Shown: positions 52,783-62,222 of the stretch, one piece after another
Position numbering within the stretch: position 1 is the stretch's first letter
Layout: each line of letters opens with the position of its first letter
Notes under the pieces: generated by a model
Told to the model about the DNA's origin: nothing
Seen by the model: only the letters and a program-made list of their open reading frames with translations
The model's database searches: none
Position numbers and translations under genes: made by a program
Source: Actinomadura oligospora ATCC 43269
Lineage (GTDB): Bacteria; Actinomycetota; Actinomycetes; Streptosporangiales; Streptosporangiaceae
Reading direction: 5' to 3'
DNA: 64,000 nt
Assembly: GCF_000518265.1 (NCBI RefSeq)
Contig: NZ_JADG01000019.1
Coordinates: 112,813 to 176,812 of the forward strand

Positions 52783-53514
52783 GTGTCGGATGACTGGCAG
52801 TACCTCCCGAAGTACCAGCAGATCATCCAGAGCTTGCAGCGACGGATCACGGACGGGACCTATCAGGTCGGGGACAAGCTCCCGTCCGAATCGCAGCTGA
52901 TGAAGGAGTTCGCCACGTCCCGCCCGACGGTGGTCCGGGCGTTGAACGACATGCAGCTCCGCGGGGAAGTCGAGCGCGTCCACGGGCGCGGAACCTTCGT
53001 CAAGGCTCTGCCTGCCTCCGATGACCTGGATCGGAGTCGCCCGGGGCTGGCGGTGCTCGACCGGCACGAGACGACCGAGACGGTCAAGGTGCTTGAGATC
53101 GGTCGGCGTCCGGCACCAGCGCCGGTGGCTGAGCTGCTGGGGTTGGCTGAAGGGGCACCGGCGTTTCTCCGCCGCTACGTCGGCACCTACGACCAGATTC
53201 CGAGTGAGCTGGTCTCGCTGTGGCTGCCTGCGGACGTTGCACGGGCGGCAGGTCTTGAGGTGAACGGGCCGCTGACGGTTCCGGTTCGGGAGCTGCTGAC
53301 CTCGGCACATGATGAGCGCTTGGTCCGCATCGATGAACGGCTGTCGGCGCGCCGTGCGACCGAGCAGGAGGTCAACGCCTTGGAACTCGGGGCCGACGAA
53401 CCGATTCTCGCGATCTCGGGCGTGATCCGGGATGCGTCTGGGCGGGGCGTCCTGGTCGTTGACCTGGCGCTTCCGGGATCGCTGCACGAGCTGACCGACT
53501 CCTTCCCACTCTGA
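52783..53514 (+). CDS. GntR/HutC-type repressor (KorSA-like)
   Basis: 243 aa. The N-terminal winged helix (YQQIIQSLQRRITDGTYQVG; LPSESQLMKEFATSRPTVVR; HGRGTFV) joins a UTRA ligand domain (FLRRYVGTYDQIPSELVSLW; LELGADEPILAISGVI). In pSAM2 KorSA represses pra and itself. Matching operators lie upstream of this gene and of the pra-like gene. GTG 52783 is preceded by AGGCGG. Confidence 0.88.
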   Translation: MSDDWQYLPKYQQIIQSLQRRITDGTYQVGDKLPSESQLMKEFATSRPTVVRALNDMQLRGEVERVHGRGTFVKALPASDDLDRSRPGLAVLDRHETTETVKVLEIGRRPAPAPVAELLGLAEGAPAFLRRYVGTYDQIPSELVSLWLPADVARAAGLEVNGPLTVPVRELLTSAHDERLVRIDERLSARRATEQEVNALELGADEPILAISGVIRDASGRGVLVVDLALPGSLHELTDSFPL

Positions 53515-53589
53515 TGTGATGCACGTCACACGATAAGTCGACCTGATATCCGCGTGATCACTCTGCGTGAGGGGTAACTTCTAAATCGG

Positions 53590-53609
53590 CAACTCGATAG
53601 GACGAGTTG
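53590..53609. promoter_or_regulatory. GntR operator upstream of the pra-like gene
   Basis: CAACTCG-N6-CGAGTTG, a perfect 7-bp inverted repeat 45 bp before the pra-like start; core shared with 52752-52766. Confidence 0.7.
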
Positions 53610-53654
53610 TCGATCGGAAGGAAGCTCGTCAGAGCTAGTCACACGGAGGTGGCC

Positions 53655-54098
53655 ATGGCAGTGCTGGGACGGATCCAGGTGGACTTCGGTGCGGTGTTCC
53701 CGCACGGGGTGTTCGCGACGGGGGCGGCTGAGCCGCTGGAGAACTTCGAGACCAAGCGGCAGGAGGTCGACAAGGAGAACGGTCTCCCGGTCTGGGTGGT
53801 GGATGTGTACGACGCCGACCCGGACGCGAATCACAAGAACTCGGCGATCAAGGTGAAGATCTCGGCGCAGGTGTGCCCGGTGGTGCCGGAGGCGGTGTTC
53901 GGGCCGTTCCGGCCGTGCGAGTTCGAGGGGCTGACGGTCACGCCGTACGTGGACGACTCGGGGAAGCGTCCGCGGATCGCCTACTCGTTCCGGGCGCGTG
54001 GCGTCCGGTCTCCCGGCGGTGCCCCGGGTGGTGCGGCTGGTACGGGCAGGTCCCGCCCGGCGACTCAGGCCACGGCGCAGACCAAGGACGCGGCCTGA
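53655..54098 (+). CDS. pra: Pra-like activator of AICE replication, integration and excision
   Basis: 147 aa; GGAGGT upstream. IQVDFGAVFPHGVFATGAAE, GLPVWVVDVYDADPDAN, FEGLTVTPYVDDSGK and IAYSFRARGVRSPGG are typical of proteins annotated as plasmid replication, integration and excision activator in actinomycetes. In pSAM2 Pra turns on repSA-xis-int. The operator in front fits repression by the GntR protein. Identification is by recalled similarity. Confidence 0.8.
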   Translation: MAVLGRIQVDFGAVFPHGVFATGAAEPLENFETKRQEVDKENGLPVWVVDVYDADPDANHKNSAIKVKISAQVCPVVPEAVFGPFRPCEFEGLTVTPYVDDSGKRPRIAYSFRARGVRSPGGAPGGAAGTGRSRPATQATAQTKDAA

Positions 54099-54385
54099 TG
54101 GGGGCGCGGGGGACCGGGATGACCGGCCGGATGGCGGCGTTGGCGCTGCCGGTGGACGCGAACGCGACGTGTGAGTTCAAGGGGTTCCGTGCGCGGACGC
54201 CGCTGTTCTCGATCGTGGCCGGGCGGACTCTGGTCACGCTCACGCTCCCCGAACGGCTGCGCGCGGAGGATGTGGAGTTCGCCCGGCGGCTGGCCGAGCA
54301 GGCCCGCGCCTACGCGACCGAGGTCGAGCGGGCCTTCCGGTCCGGTGGTCGGGGCGGGGCTGTTGAGAAGGGGCGGGCTGCGTGA
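54098..54385 (+). CDS. Small AICE protein
   Basis: 95 aa, ATG overlapping the pra stop (TGATG). FKGFRARTPLFSIVAGRTLV then TLTLPERLRAEDVEFARRL, helical C-terminus. Start could also be ATG 54119. Unknown function. Confidence 0.65.
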   Translation: MGARGTGMTGRMAALALPVDANATCEFKGFRARTPLFSIVAGRTLVTLTLPERLRAEDVEFARRLAEQARAYATEVERAFRSGGRGGAVEKGRAA

Positions 54386-54672
54386 TGGAGGCGAAGTCCT
54401 TCGGGTCCATGTCGATGCACCTGGACGAAGACGCCCGGATCGACTGCTGCACCTACCCCGACTGCGCACCGATCCTGACGATCGACGGGATCCGCTTCGG
54501 CTTCACGATCACGGCTGCGCACAGGCGGCTGTGTGGGCCGGTCGATGTGGCCAACGCTCGCGCGCTGGCCGAGGCGGTGGCGGTCTACCTGGCCGAAGTC
54601 GAACGGCTCGCCAACCCGGAGAACTCCGCGGCCGACACCTCCGGCCGGGACTGCTCGAAGGGGGCGGCGTGA
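54385..54672 (+). CDS. Small AICE protein with Cys pair
   Basis: 95 aa, coupled start. DARIDCCTYPDCAPILTIDG includes three close Cys. VANARALAEAVAVYLAEVER resembles the helical end of the preceding protein, so the two could interact or be paralogues. Confidence 0.65.
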   Translation: MEAKSFGSMSMHLDEDARIDCCTYPDCAPILTIDGIRFGFTITAAHRRLCGPVDVANARALAEAVAVYLAEVERLANPENSAADTSGRDCSKGAA

Positions 54673-54947
54673 ACGGCCTGGTGCTGGTCCTGGTGGGCCT
54701 GGTGCTGATGGCCGTGGGCGTGGTCGCCGGGCTCGTGGTTCTGGCCGAGTGGGCCGAGACGCGGCGGGCGGTGCGCTGGGGGCACACCATCGGTCGTCAC
54801 TGCGGCCGGGCCTCCTGCGAACCCTGCGCGATCGCCGCGCAGTCGGCTGAGGCTGCCACGGAGGTCGGTGCCCGTCCGGTGCTGATCGTGCCGGTCATGG
54901 TCCCGTGGCCGCCGCCGATCCCGGGCGCGTTCACCCAGGTCATCTGA
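54669..54947 (+). CDS. Small membrane protein (Spd-like position)
   Basis: 92 aa from GTG 54669 (GTGA overlap). One N-terminal membrane helix (LVLVLVGLVLMAVGVVAGLV), then GRHCGRASCEPC. Small membrane proteins just before traB are common in AICEs and plasmids (intermycelial spread), but similarity is not clear. Confidence 0.6.
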   Translation: MNGLVLVLVGLVLMAVGVVAGLVVLAEWAETRRAVRWGHTIGRHCGRASCEPCAIAAQSAEAATEVGARPVLIVPVMVPWPPPIPGAFTQVI

Positions 54948-55072
54948 AGTCGCGAGTTCGCGTGAGTTGAGGGCGGGGCGGCGTGAAGCTGCAACCTTCC
55001 CGCCGCCCCTTCCCCCTCGCTCGCTTCCTCCACCTGCGCAAAGTCCACGAATCCTGAAGGGGGATCTTCATC

Positions 55073-56566
55073 ATGGCATGGGAGTTCCGCAAGCTCGGTC
55101 CGGGCGAGAACGTCGCCGTGGAAGCCTCGACCGACCCGTTCGCCGGGCCGAAGTGGGCGCCGCCGGTCTGGCACATGCCCGAGGGCCTGGTGCTGCTGGT
55201 CAATCTGGTCCGGTTCCTTGTCCGTCTGACGGTGTTCGCCGTCCGCAACGCCGTCCCGCTGTCGGTGCTGGCTGGGCTCGGGTGGCTGGGGTATCGGGTT
55301 GGCTGGGTTCTGCCCGTCGTCCTGGTGCTCGTCGCGGGGGCCGGTCTCGGCGGGTGGGCCGTGCTCGATCGGCCCGGGTTCTTGCGGTGGGTGGGCTACC
55401 CGGCTCGTGCGAAGTGGCGGTACGTCCGGGTCTACCGGCGGGACTGGCAACCGGTGATCGTCATGGCGGGGCTGTCTCGAACCCACAAGGGCCGTGAGTA
55501 CCTCCCGTCGATCAAGCGAGTTCGGTGCGGTCCGGCGTCGGATCGGGTCCTGGTCCAGATGCTCAAGGGGCAGGCCCCGGACGTGTGGGAGCGGGCGACG
55601 CCGAATCTCGCGCATGGGTTCGGGGTGTCGCTGGCTCGGGTTCGTCACGGTGGACGTCCGGGGCGGGTCTGGTTGGAGTTCGTCCGCAAAGACGTCCTCG
55701 CCACCCCCCTCCCTGCCCTCCCGATCCCCGCCGCCGCGGACGTGAACCTGAGCGGACTGGTGATCGGGCGGTGTGAGGACGGTTCCCCCTGGCGGCTGCG
55801 GGTCCAGGGGACTCACGTCCTGGTCGCCGGGGCCACCGGATCCGGCAAGGGCTCCATCATCTGGAGCACGGTGCGGGCCCTGCTCCCGCTCATGGTCGCG
55901 GGCCTGGTGGAGATCTGGGCCGTCGACCCCAAGCGCATGGAGCTGTCGTTCGGGCGGGGGTTGTTCGAGCGGTACGGCCGGTACTCCGACGACCCCAAAG
56001 GCGGCATGGTCGAGCTCCTGGAGGCCGCGGCTGAGGACATGAACCGGCGGGCCGAGGAGTTCGGTGGTGTCACCCGGTCATTTACGCCCACCACCGCGCA
56101 CCCGTTCCGGCTGATCATCGTGGATGAGCTGGCGTTCCTCACCGCCTACTGCCCGGACCGTGACCTGCGCAAAAGAGCTGAGGCTGCCCTGGCCGTGCTG
56201 ACCTCTCAGGGGCGGTCGGTTGGGTACTGCGTCCTGGGCGCGCAGCAGGACGCGCGCAAGGAGGTGAACAACCTCCGCAATCTGTTCCCCGACCGCATCG
56301 CGCTCCGCCTGGACGAGTCCGAACAGGTCGACATGATCCTTGGCGACGGTGCCCGTGACCGCGGGGCCTACGCCGACCAGATCTCACCCATTCCGCAGAT
56401 CGGCGCAGGGGGCGGGTTCGTCCGCCTGGAAACCGTCCCCGACCCGGTCCGCGTCCGCGCTGCCTACGTCTCCGACGACGACATCAGCGCCATGGTCGCC
56501 TACACCGACCATGACACGGACGACACCGACGACGACACCTACGGCCCCACCTTGGGGGCGGCGTGA
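55073..56566 (+). CDS. TraB-type FtsK/SpoIIIE conjugative DNA translocase
   Basis: 497 aa. Two membrane segments lie within residues 38-96. Walker A is GATGSGKG (253-260) and Walker B LIIVDELAFL (about 346-355). QGRSVGYCVLGAQQDARKEV and FPDRIALRLDESEQVDMIL are TraSA/TraB motifs. Such proteins alone transfer double-stranded DNA between mycelia. An Asp/Thr-rich tail ends it. ATG 55073 is the first codon after the long gap. Confidence 0.93.
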   Translation: MAWEFRKLGPGENVAVEASTDPFAGPKWAPPVWHMPEGLVLLVNLVRFLVRLTVFAVRNAVPLSVLAGLGWLGYRVGWVLPVVLVLVAGAGLGGWAVLDRPGFLRWVGYPARAKWRYVRVYRRDWQPVIVMAGLSRTHKGREYLPSIKRVRCGPASDRVLVQMLKGQAPDVWERATPNLAHGFGVSLARVRHGGRPGRVWLEFVRKDVLATPLPALPIPAAADVNLSGLVIGRCEDGSPWRLRVQGTHVLVAGATGSGKGSIIWSTVRALLPLMVAGLVEIWAVDPKRMELSFGRGLFERYGRYSDDPKGGMVELLEAAAEDMNRRAEEFGGVTRSFTPTTAHPFRLIIVDELAFLTAYCPDRDLRKRAEAALAVLTSQGRSVGYCVLGAQQDARKEVNNLRNLFPDRIALRLDESEQVDMILGDGARDRGAYADQISPIPQIGAGGGFVRLETVPDPVRVRAAYVSDDDISAMVAYTDHDTDDTDDDTYGPTLGAA

Positions 56567-56769
56567 ACACCCCGCGTCACTGGCTGGATCCGCTCCGCTG
56601 CCCGACCTGCGCCCGCCTGAACCCGTCCTGGCTGGCCTATCGACCCGACCGGGACGGCGACCGGGTCACCTGCGAGCACTGCGGCGGCCTGGTCCTGGTC
56701 CTCCTCGCTCATGGCCGACTGTCCGAACTCCGCCCCGCCGACCCCACCACGGGAGGTGATCCCTCATGA
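56563..56769 (+). CDS. Small zinc-ribbon protein
   Basis: 68 aa. RCPTCARLNPSWLAY and VTCEHCGGLVLVLL give two CxxC knuckles. GTGA overlap with traB and ATGA overlap with rep, so it is translated with both. Probably a DNA- or protein-binding accessory. Confidence 0.75.
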   Translation: MNTPRHWLDPLRCPTCARLNPSWLAYRPDRDGDRVTCEHCGGLVLVLLAHGRLSELRPADPTTGGDPS

Positions 56770-58457
56770 CGTTTCAACCCACCCTCGACGCACCCGACGC
56801 CCCGGCCCCGCAGACGGCCCCCGAGTCGGCCCCGCAGACTGGGCCGGTGAAAGTGCTCCCGCCGCTCGCGCGGGACCTGGTCAAGGCCGTCGCCCTGGAA
56901 CACGGGGTGTGCATCCGGCCGGTCCCGATGCGGCGGGTCGATCTCCACACCGGAGACTCCAAGGTCGTCTACGTCCCGTGCGGGCACACCCTCGCCTCGG
57001 TCTGCCCGCCCTGTGCCGAGCGCAAGCGCACGCTCCGGGCCGTCCAGTGCTCCCAGGGCTGGCACCTCGACACCGAACCCGAAATCCTCCGCGAGGACCC
57101 CGCCGAGCAGCAGCGGAACCTGATGGAGTTGCGGGCCCAAGCGCAGGCTGAACGCGACCGGGCCGAGGCCGAGGGCCTGGCGCATGGGGAGCCCGTCGAG
57201 TTCTGGGACGGGCTCTTGAGCGAACTCGATGTCGAGATCGAACGCGCCGGAGTCCGAGGCACGCTCAAAACCGGGGACCAGCCCCAGCGGCGCACCCGGT
57301 CCACTCGGCGGCGTCAGGACGCCCCGGACCTTCCCCGCCGTCCCGTGGACGCTCGGACGGTCGGCAGGACCTTCACCGCGCCGGGCGGGAAGACGTTCCG
57401 GCCGTCGATCTTCCTCACCCTCACCCTCGACTCCTACGGACGCGTGCACTCCGACGGAACACCGGTCGCCCCCGACGGCTACGACTACCGGCGGGCGGCA
57501 CGCGATGCGATCCACTTCGGGAAGCTGGTCGATCGGTTCGTGCAGAACCTGCGCCGGTTCGTCGGCTACGACGTCCAATACTTCGCCGCCGTCGAACCCC
57601 AACGCCGACTCGCCCCGCACCTGCACATGGCGATCCGCGGGACCATCTCCCGCCGGGAACTGCGTCAGGTCGTGGCCGCGACGTATCACCAGGTGTGGTG
57701 GCCTTCCACCGATCACGTCGTCTACCCCGATGAGCGGCTTCCGGTCTGGGATGAGGTGGCCGGAGACGACGGGCAGGGAGGCTACCTCGACCCCGACACG
57801 GGTGCGGCACTGCCCACCTGGGATGAGGCCCTGGACCGGATCGGCCCGGACGACGACGCCGAACCCCTGCACGTGGTCCGCTTCGGGCGCCAGGTCGACG
57901 CACAGGGAGTCCTGGCCGACACCCCGGACGCGCGGCGCTGCATCGGCTACCTGACCAAGTACCTCGTCAAGAGCGTCGCGGACTGCCACGAGCCCGAGAC
58001 CACCCTGCAGAAGGCACACGTCGAGCGCCTGGCGGAAGCGCTGCGGTATGAGCCGTGCTCGCCAACCTGCTCCAACTGGCTCCGCTACGGCGTCCAACCC
58101 AAGAACCCCCGCACGGGGATGGTCCCGGGGTTCTGCAAGGGCAAAGCCCACAAGCGCGAACACCTCGGCTACGGCGGACGCCGCGTCCTGGTCTCCCGCA
58201 AATGGTCCGGCAAAACCCTCGCCGACCACAAGGCCGACCGGAAGGCATGGGTCCTCGCCCGCCTCGCCGAAGCCGGAATCACCCCAACCAACACCGACAC
58301 CGGACCCGGCTACGCCTGGGAACGCGCAGGACCCGCAGACCCCGACGTCAGATCCCCGGAACATCGGCTCCTGCTGCTGATCAACGAGCGCATAAAGCGA
58401 CGCGAACAGCTCGCACAAGCGACCACAGAACTTCCGGCAACAGAGGAGGCGGCGTGA
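56766..58457 (+). CDS. repSA: RepSA-like rolling-circle replication initiator (HUH)
   Basis: 563 aa. An N-terminal Cys-rich segment (VYVPCGHTLASVCPPCAERK) precedes the HUH nuclease: FLTLTLDSYG (motif 1), APHLHMAIRG with His285/His287 (motif 2) and CIGYLTKYLVKS with Tyr395 or Tyr399 (motif 3). The length and order match RepSA/RepAM initiators. It nicks an origin for replication of the excised circle. Overlaps xis. Confidence 0.92.
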   Translation: MTFQPTLDAPDAPAPQTAPESAPQTGPVKVLPPLARDLVKAVALEHGVCIRPVPMRRVDLHTGDSKVVYVPCGHTLASVCPPCAERKRTLRAVQCSQGWHLDTEPEILREDPAEQQRNLMELRAQAQAERDRAEAEGLAHGEPVEFWDGLLSELDVEIERAGVRGTLKTGDQPQRRTRSTRRRQDAPDLPRRPVDARTVGRTFTAPGGKTFRPSIFLTLTLDSYGRVHSDGTPVAPDGYDYRRAARDAIHFGKLVDRFVQNLRRFVGYDVQYFAAVEPQRRLAPHLHMAIRGTISRRELRQVVAATYHQVWWPSTDHVVYPDERLPVWDEVAGDDGQGGYLDPDTGAALPTWDEALDRIGPDDDAEPLHVVRFGRQVDAQGVLADTPDARRCIGYLTKYLVKSVADCHEPETTLQKAHVERLAEALRYEPCSPTCSNWLRYGVQPKNPRTGMVPGFCKGKAHKREHLGYGGRRVLVSRKWSGKTLADHKADRKAWVLARLAEAGITPTNTDTGPGYAWERAGPADPDVRSPEHRLLLLINERIKRREQLAQATTELPATEEAA

Positions 58458-58648
58458 TGTCTGAGACGGATCTGATGACTCTGGAACAGCTCCTCGCCGA
58501 ACTGGGCGGGGTGTCGAGGAATACGTTCTACCGCTGGCGTCAGCTCGGCAAAGGCCCGCGCTCGCTGAGGCTTCCCAACGGTCAGCTCCGGTTCCGCCGT
58601 CAGGACGTCCGGGCCTGGCTGGATGTCCTCATTGAGGACGCTGCCTGA
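58457..58648 (+). CDS. xis: Excisionase (helix-turn-helix)
   Basis: 63 aa MerR/HTH_17-type: TLEQLLAELGGVSRNTFYRW then LRFRRQDVRAWLDVL. Sits between rep and int with 1-bp stop/start overlaps on both sides, as in pSAM2. It directs recombination towards excision. Confidence 0.92.
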   Translation: MSETDLMTLEQLLAELGGVSRNTFYRWRQLGKGPRSLRLPNGQLRFRRQDVRAWLDVLIEDAA

Positions 58649-60237
58649 TGATGTCGTTCAAGGTCCGGTTCTGGGCCATCAAGGTCGTGAAGAACCGGCG
58701 GCGACCGTACGGCGTGCGCTGGGTGGTGGAGAACGAAGAGAAGTCCGAATGGTTCATCACTCGGGCGCTCGCCGACAGTTTCCGCTCGGACCTGATGCAG
58801 GCTGCGCGGCGTGGTGAGGCATTCGACACCGAAACCGGCCTCCCAGAATCGAAGCTGAAGGCCCTGACCTCGGGAACCTGGTACGAGCACGCTCGCAAGT
58901 TCGTCGCGATGCGCTGGAAAGGGAGTCCGGGAAAGACGCGCTCGACGATCGCCGACTGTTTGGCCGTTGCCACGGCGGCTCTCGTGAAGGATCAGAAAGG
59001 CGCTCCGGACCCGTCCATCCTGCATAGGGCCTTGGCCGCGTGGGCGTTCAACGTGACCAGGATGAAGACCAGGACGCCCCCGGACGAGATCGCGAGCGCG
59101 CTTGCATGGGTGGAGCAGAAATCCGTCCCGCTCGCGATGGTCGGGGATTCCGACAGGCTACGGGCAGCCACGAAGGCCCTGACGTGCTGCCTCGATGGAC
59201 GGGAGGCAAAGCCTTCCACCATACGAAGGCGGTACTCGGTCCTCCGGTCTTGTCTGGACTATGCCGTTGAGCGGGAGATCTTCGACCGCAACCCGCTGGA
59301 AGGGCTGCGCTGGAAGCGTCCGGAGCACACAACGGTCGTTGACCCTCGTTCGGTGCCCAACCCTGCTCAGGTCCGGATGCTCCTCGACGCGGTTCCGGTC
59401 GCCGCTCCTCGGGTCGGGGAGCACCTCGGGACCTTCTTCGCCTGCCTCTACTTCGCGGGGATGCGCCCGTCCGAGGTGGTGAACCTGCGCCGTGCCGACT
59501 GCGAACTTCCGGCAAAAGGTTGGGGGAGACTCCTCCTCGTCGGCTCAAGTCCTGCGCCGGGCCGTGCCTGGACGGACAGCGGCGAGCTTCACGAGGAGCG
59601 CACTCTCAAACATCGGGCCGATGGCGTGACACGCCCGGTGCCCATTCCGCCCGAACTGGTCGTGCTCCTGCTTCGGCACATCGCCCGGTTCGGGGTCGCC
59701 GAAGACGGTCGGCTGTTCCGCAGTGGCCGGGGCAACCGACTCGCCCCGGCGAGCTACGAAGCGGTGTGGAAGCGGGCGCGGGCCAAAGTGCTCCCGGCCC
59801 AGCAGCTTGACGGGCCGCTGGCCTCCCGGCCGTACGACCTGCGCCACGCCTGCCTGTCGTTGTGGCTGAGCAGCGGGATCGACCCGGCAGAGGTCGCGGA
59901 GCGGGCCGGTCACTCGGTCGAGATGCTGCTGAGGACGTACGCTCACTGCATCGAGGGGAGAGAAGCCGAGGTGAACCGGCGCATCGAAGCGGCGCTCGGG
60001 TCCCCGGACGCCCCCAGCGCGGAACACGCGGAACAAGCCATCCCCACGCCCCGCCCTCCCAGCGTCCGCGTTCCGCGATCGTTCCGGGACTACCGACAGA
60101 CGATGGGGCACCGTGGGGCACGGTCGCACCCGGCGCGGACCAGCGAGGACGAAGGTTCCGCTGATGAGAGGCCGGATGCCGAGATCACCCGGACCAATCC
60201 GCCGGACGTGTTCGGACGCTTGCACTCGAGGGGGTAG
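58648..60237 (+). CDS. int: Tyrosine integrase; 3' end is the att site
   Basis: 529 aa. SAM-like domain at about 110-215, catalytic domain after 235: Arg273 (FAGMRPSEV), Arg399 (YDLRHAC), His422 (RAGHSVEML), Tyr431 (LLRTYAHC). The C-terminal ~95 residues are low complexity. The last 34 codons lie inside the 104-bp repeat. The TAG stop (60235-60237) comes from the chromosomal side; on the circle the frame would continue WSDQDTPD and stop (537 aa). Confidence 0.95.
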   Translation: MMSFKVRFWAIKVVKNRRRPYGVRWVVENEEKSEWFITRALADSFRSDLMQAARRGEAFDTETGLPESKLKALTSGTWYEHARKFVAMRWKGSPGKTRSTIADCLAVATAALVKDQKGAPDPSILHRALAAWAFNVTRMKTRTPPDEIASALAWVEQKSVPLAMVGDSDRLRAATKALTCCLDGREAKPSTIRRRYSVLRSCLDYAVEREIFDRNPLEGLRWKRPEHTTVVDPRSVPNPAQVRMLLDAVPVAAPRVGEHLGTFFACLYFAGMRPSEVVNLRRADCELPAKGWGRLLLVGSSPAPGRAWTDSGELHEERTLKHRADGVTRPVPIPPELVVLLLRHIARFGVAEDGRLFRSGRGNRLAPASYEAVWKRARAKVLPAQQLDGPLASRPYDLRHACLSLWLSSGIDPAEVAERAGHSVEMLLRTYAHCIEGREAEVNRRIEAALGSPDAPSAEHAEQAIPTPRPPSVRVPRSFRDYRQTMGHRGARSHPARTSEDEGSADERPDAEITRTNPPDVFGRLHSRG

Positions 60238-60241
60238 AGTG
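60138..60241. repeat. attR: right end of the integrated element
   Basis: Partner of 44322-44425 (98 of 104 bases equal; 60189-60235 perfect). It contains the 3' end of int and runs into CIRCE of groEL. Confidence 0.9.
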
Positions 60242-60245
60242 CTAA
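60219..60245. promoter_or_regulatory. CIRCE element 1 and groEL promoter
   Basis: CTTGCACTC-N9-GAGTGCTAA; the consensus HrcA operator is TTAGCACTC-N9-GAGTGCTAA. TTGCAC (60220-60225) and TAAACC (60243-60248) with a 17-nt spacer could be the overlapped promoter. Confidence 0.85.
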
Positions 60246-60253
60246 ACCAAATG

Positions 60254-60280
60254 TTGGCACTCTGCTGTGGAGAGTGACAG
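60254..60280. promoter_or_regulatory. CIRCE element 2 (degenerate right arm)
   Basis: TTGGCACTC-N9-GAGTGACAG, 35 bp downstream of element 1. Confidence 0.6.
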
Positions 60281-60412
60281 CTCCACAGTCTGGGTCGGGG
60301 CGATGAGGCCCCTCGTTCGGCGGCGGAATGGCAGTCGTCGGCAGGGGTCGTCCGTCGCGGGCATCGGCTCGATCCGTCTATGGCCACCCTGTTCCGGGAG
60401 GACTTGGAGCCT

Positions 60413-62038
<1,626 letters not shown>

Positions 62039-62087
62039 TCCGACCTCGGAAGTCCGGGCTCAGGCACTGCTGAAGCCTGAACGCAGG

Positions 62088-62118
62088 AGGGGCGGTCCCG
62101 TTCGACGGGGCCGCCCCT
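62088..62118 (+). terminator. Terminator after groEL
   Basis: AGGGGCGGTCCCG pairs with CGGGGCCGCCCCT around TTCGA, one G-T pair, 50 bp after the stop. Confidence 0.85.
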
Positions 62119-62222
62119 TCCGGCTTTCCGAGGTTCCGTCTCCGGCTCGATGACCTGGCCGGACGGCTGGATCCCGGTTCACCGGGGTTCCTTGTCAGCG
62201 CCCGCCTTGACAGGATCGCGGC

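Larger units (their letters stand above)
44373..60235 (+). mobile_element. pSAM2-type AICE inserted in the groEL promoter
   Basis: 15,816 bp between direct repeats. Modules, left to right: cargo (44.5-50.6 kb), small conserved AICE proteins (50.7-52.7 kb), GntR/KorSA-like repressor, Pra-like activator, small proteins, TraB/FtsK translocase, RepSA-like HUH initiator, Xis, tyrosine integrase abutting attR. This is the actinomycete integrative and conjugative element layout. All core modules look intact. Insertion is upstream of groEL, not in a tRNA gene. Confidence 0.9.

Noticed and set aside
44531..60237. Prophage interpretation of the 16-kb insert
   Set aside because: There are no capsid, terminase, portal or tail genes; TraB, RepSA-like, Pra-like and KorSA-like genes identify an AICE.
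60237..60262. GAGTGCTAA...TTGGCACTC read as one inverted repeat
   Set aside because: The orientation is inside-out relative to CIRCE; the arms belong to two adjacent CIRCE elements each with a proper 9-nt spacer.
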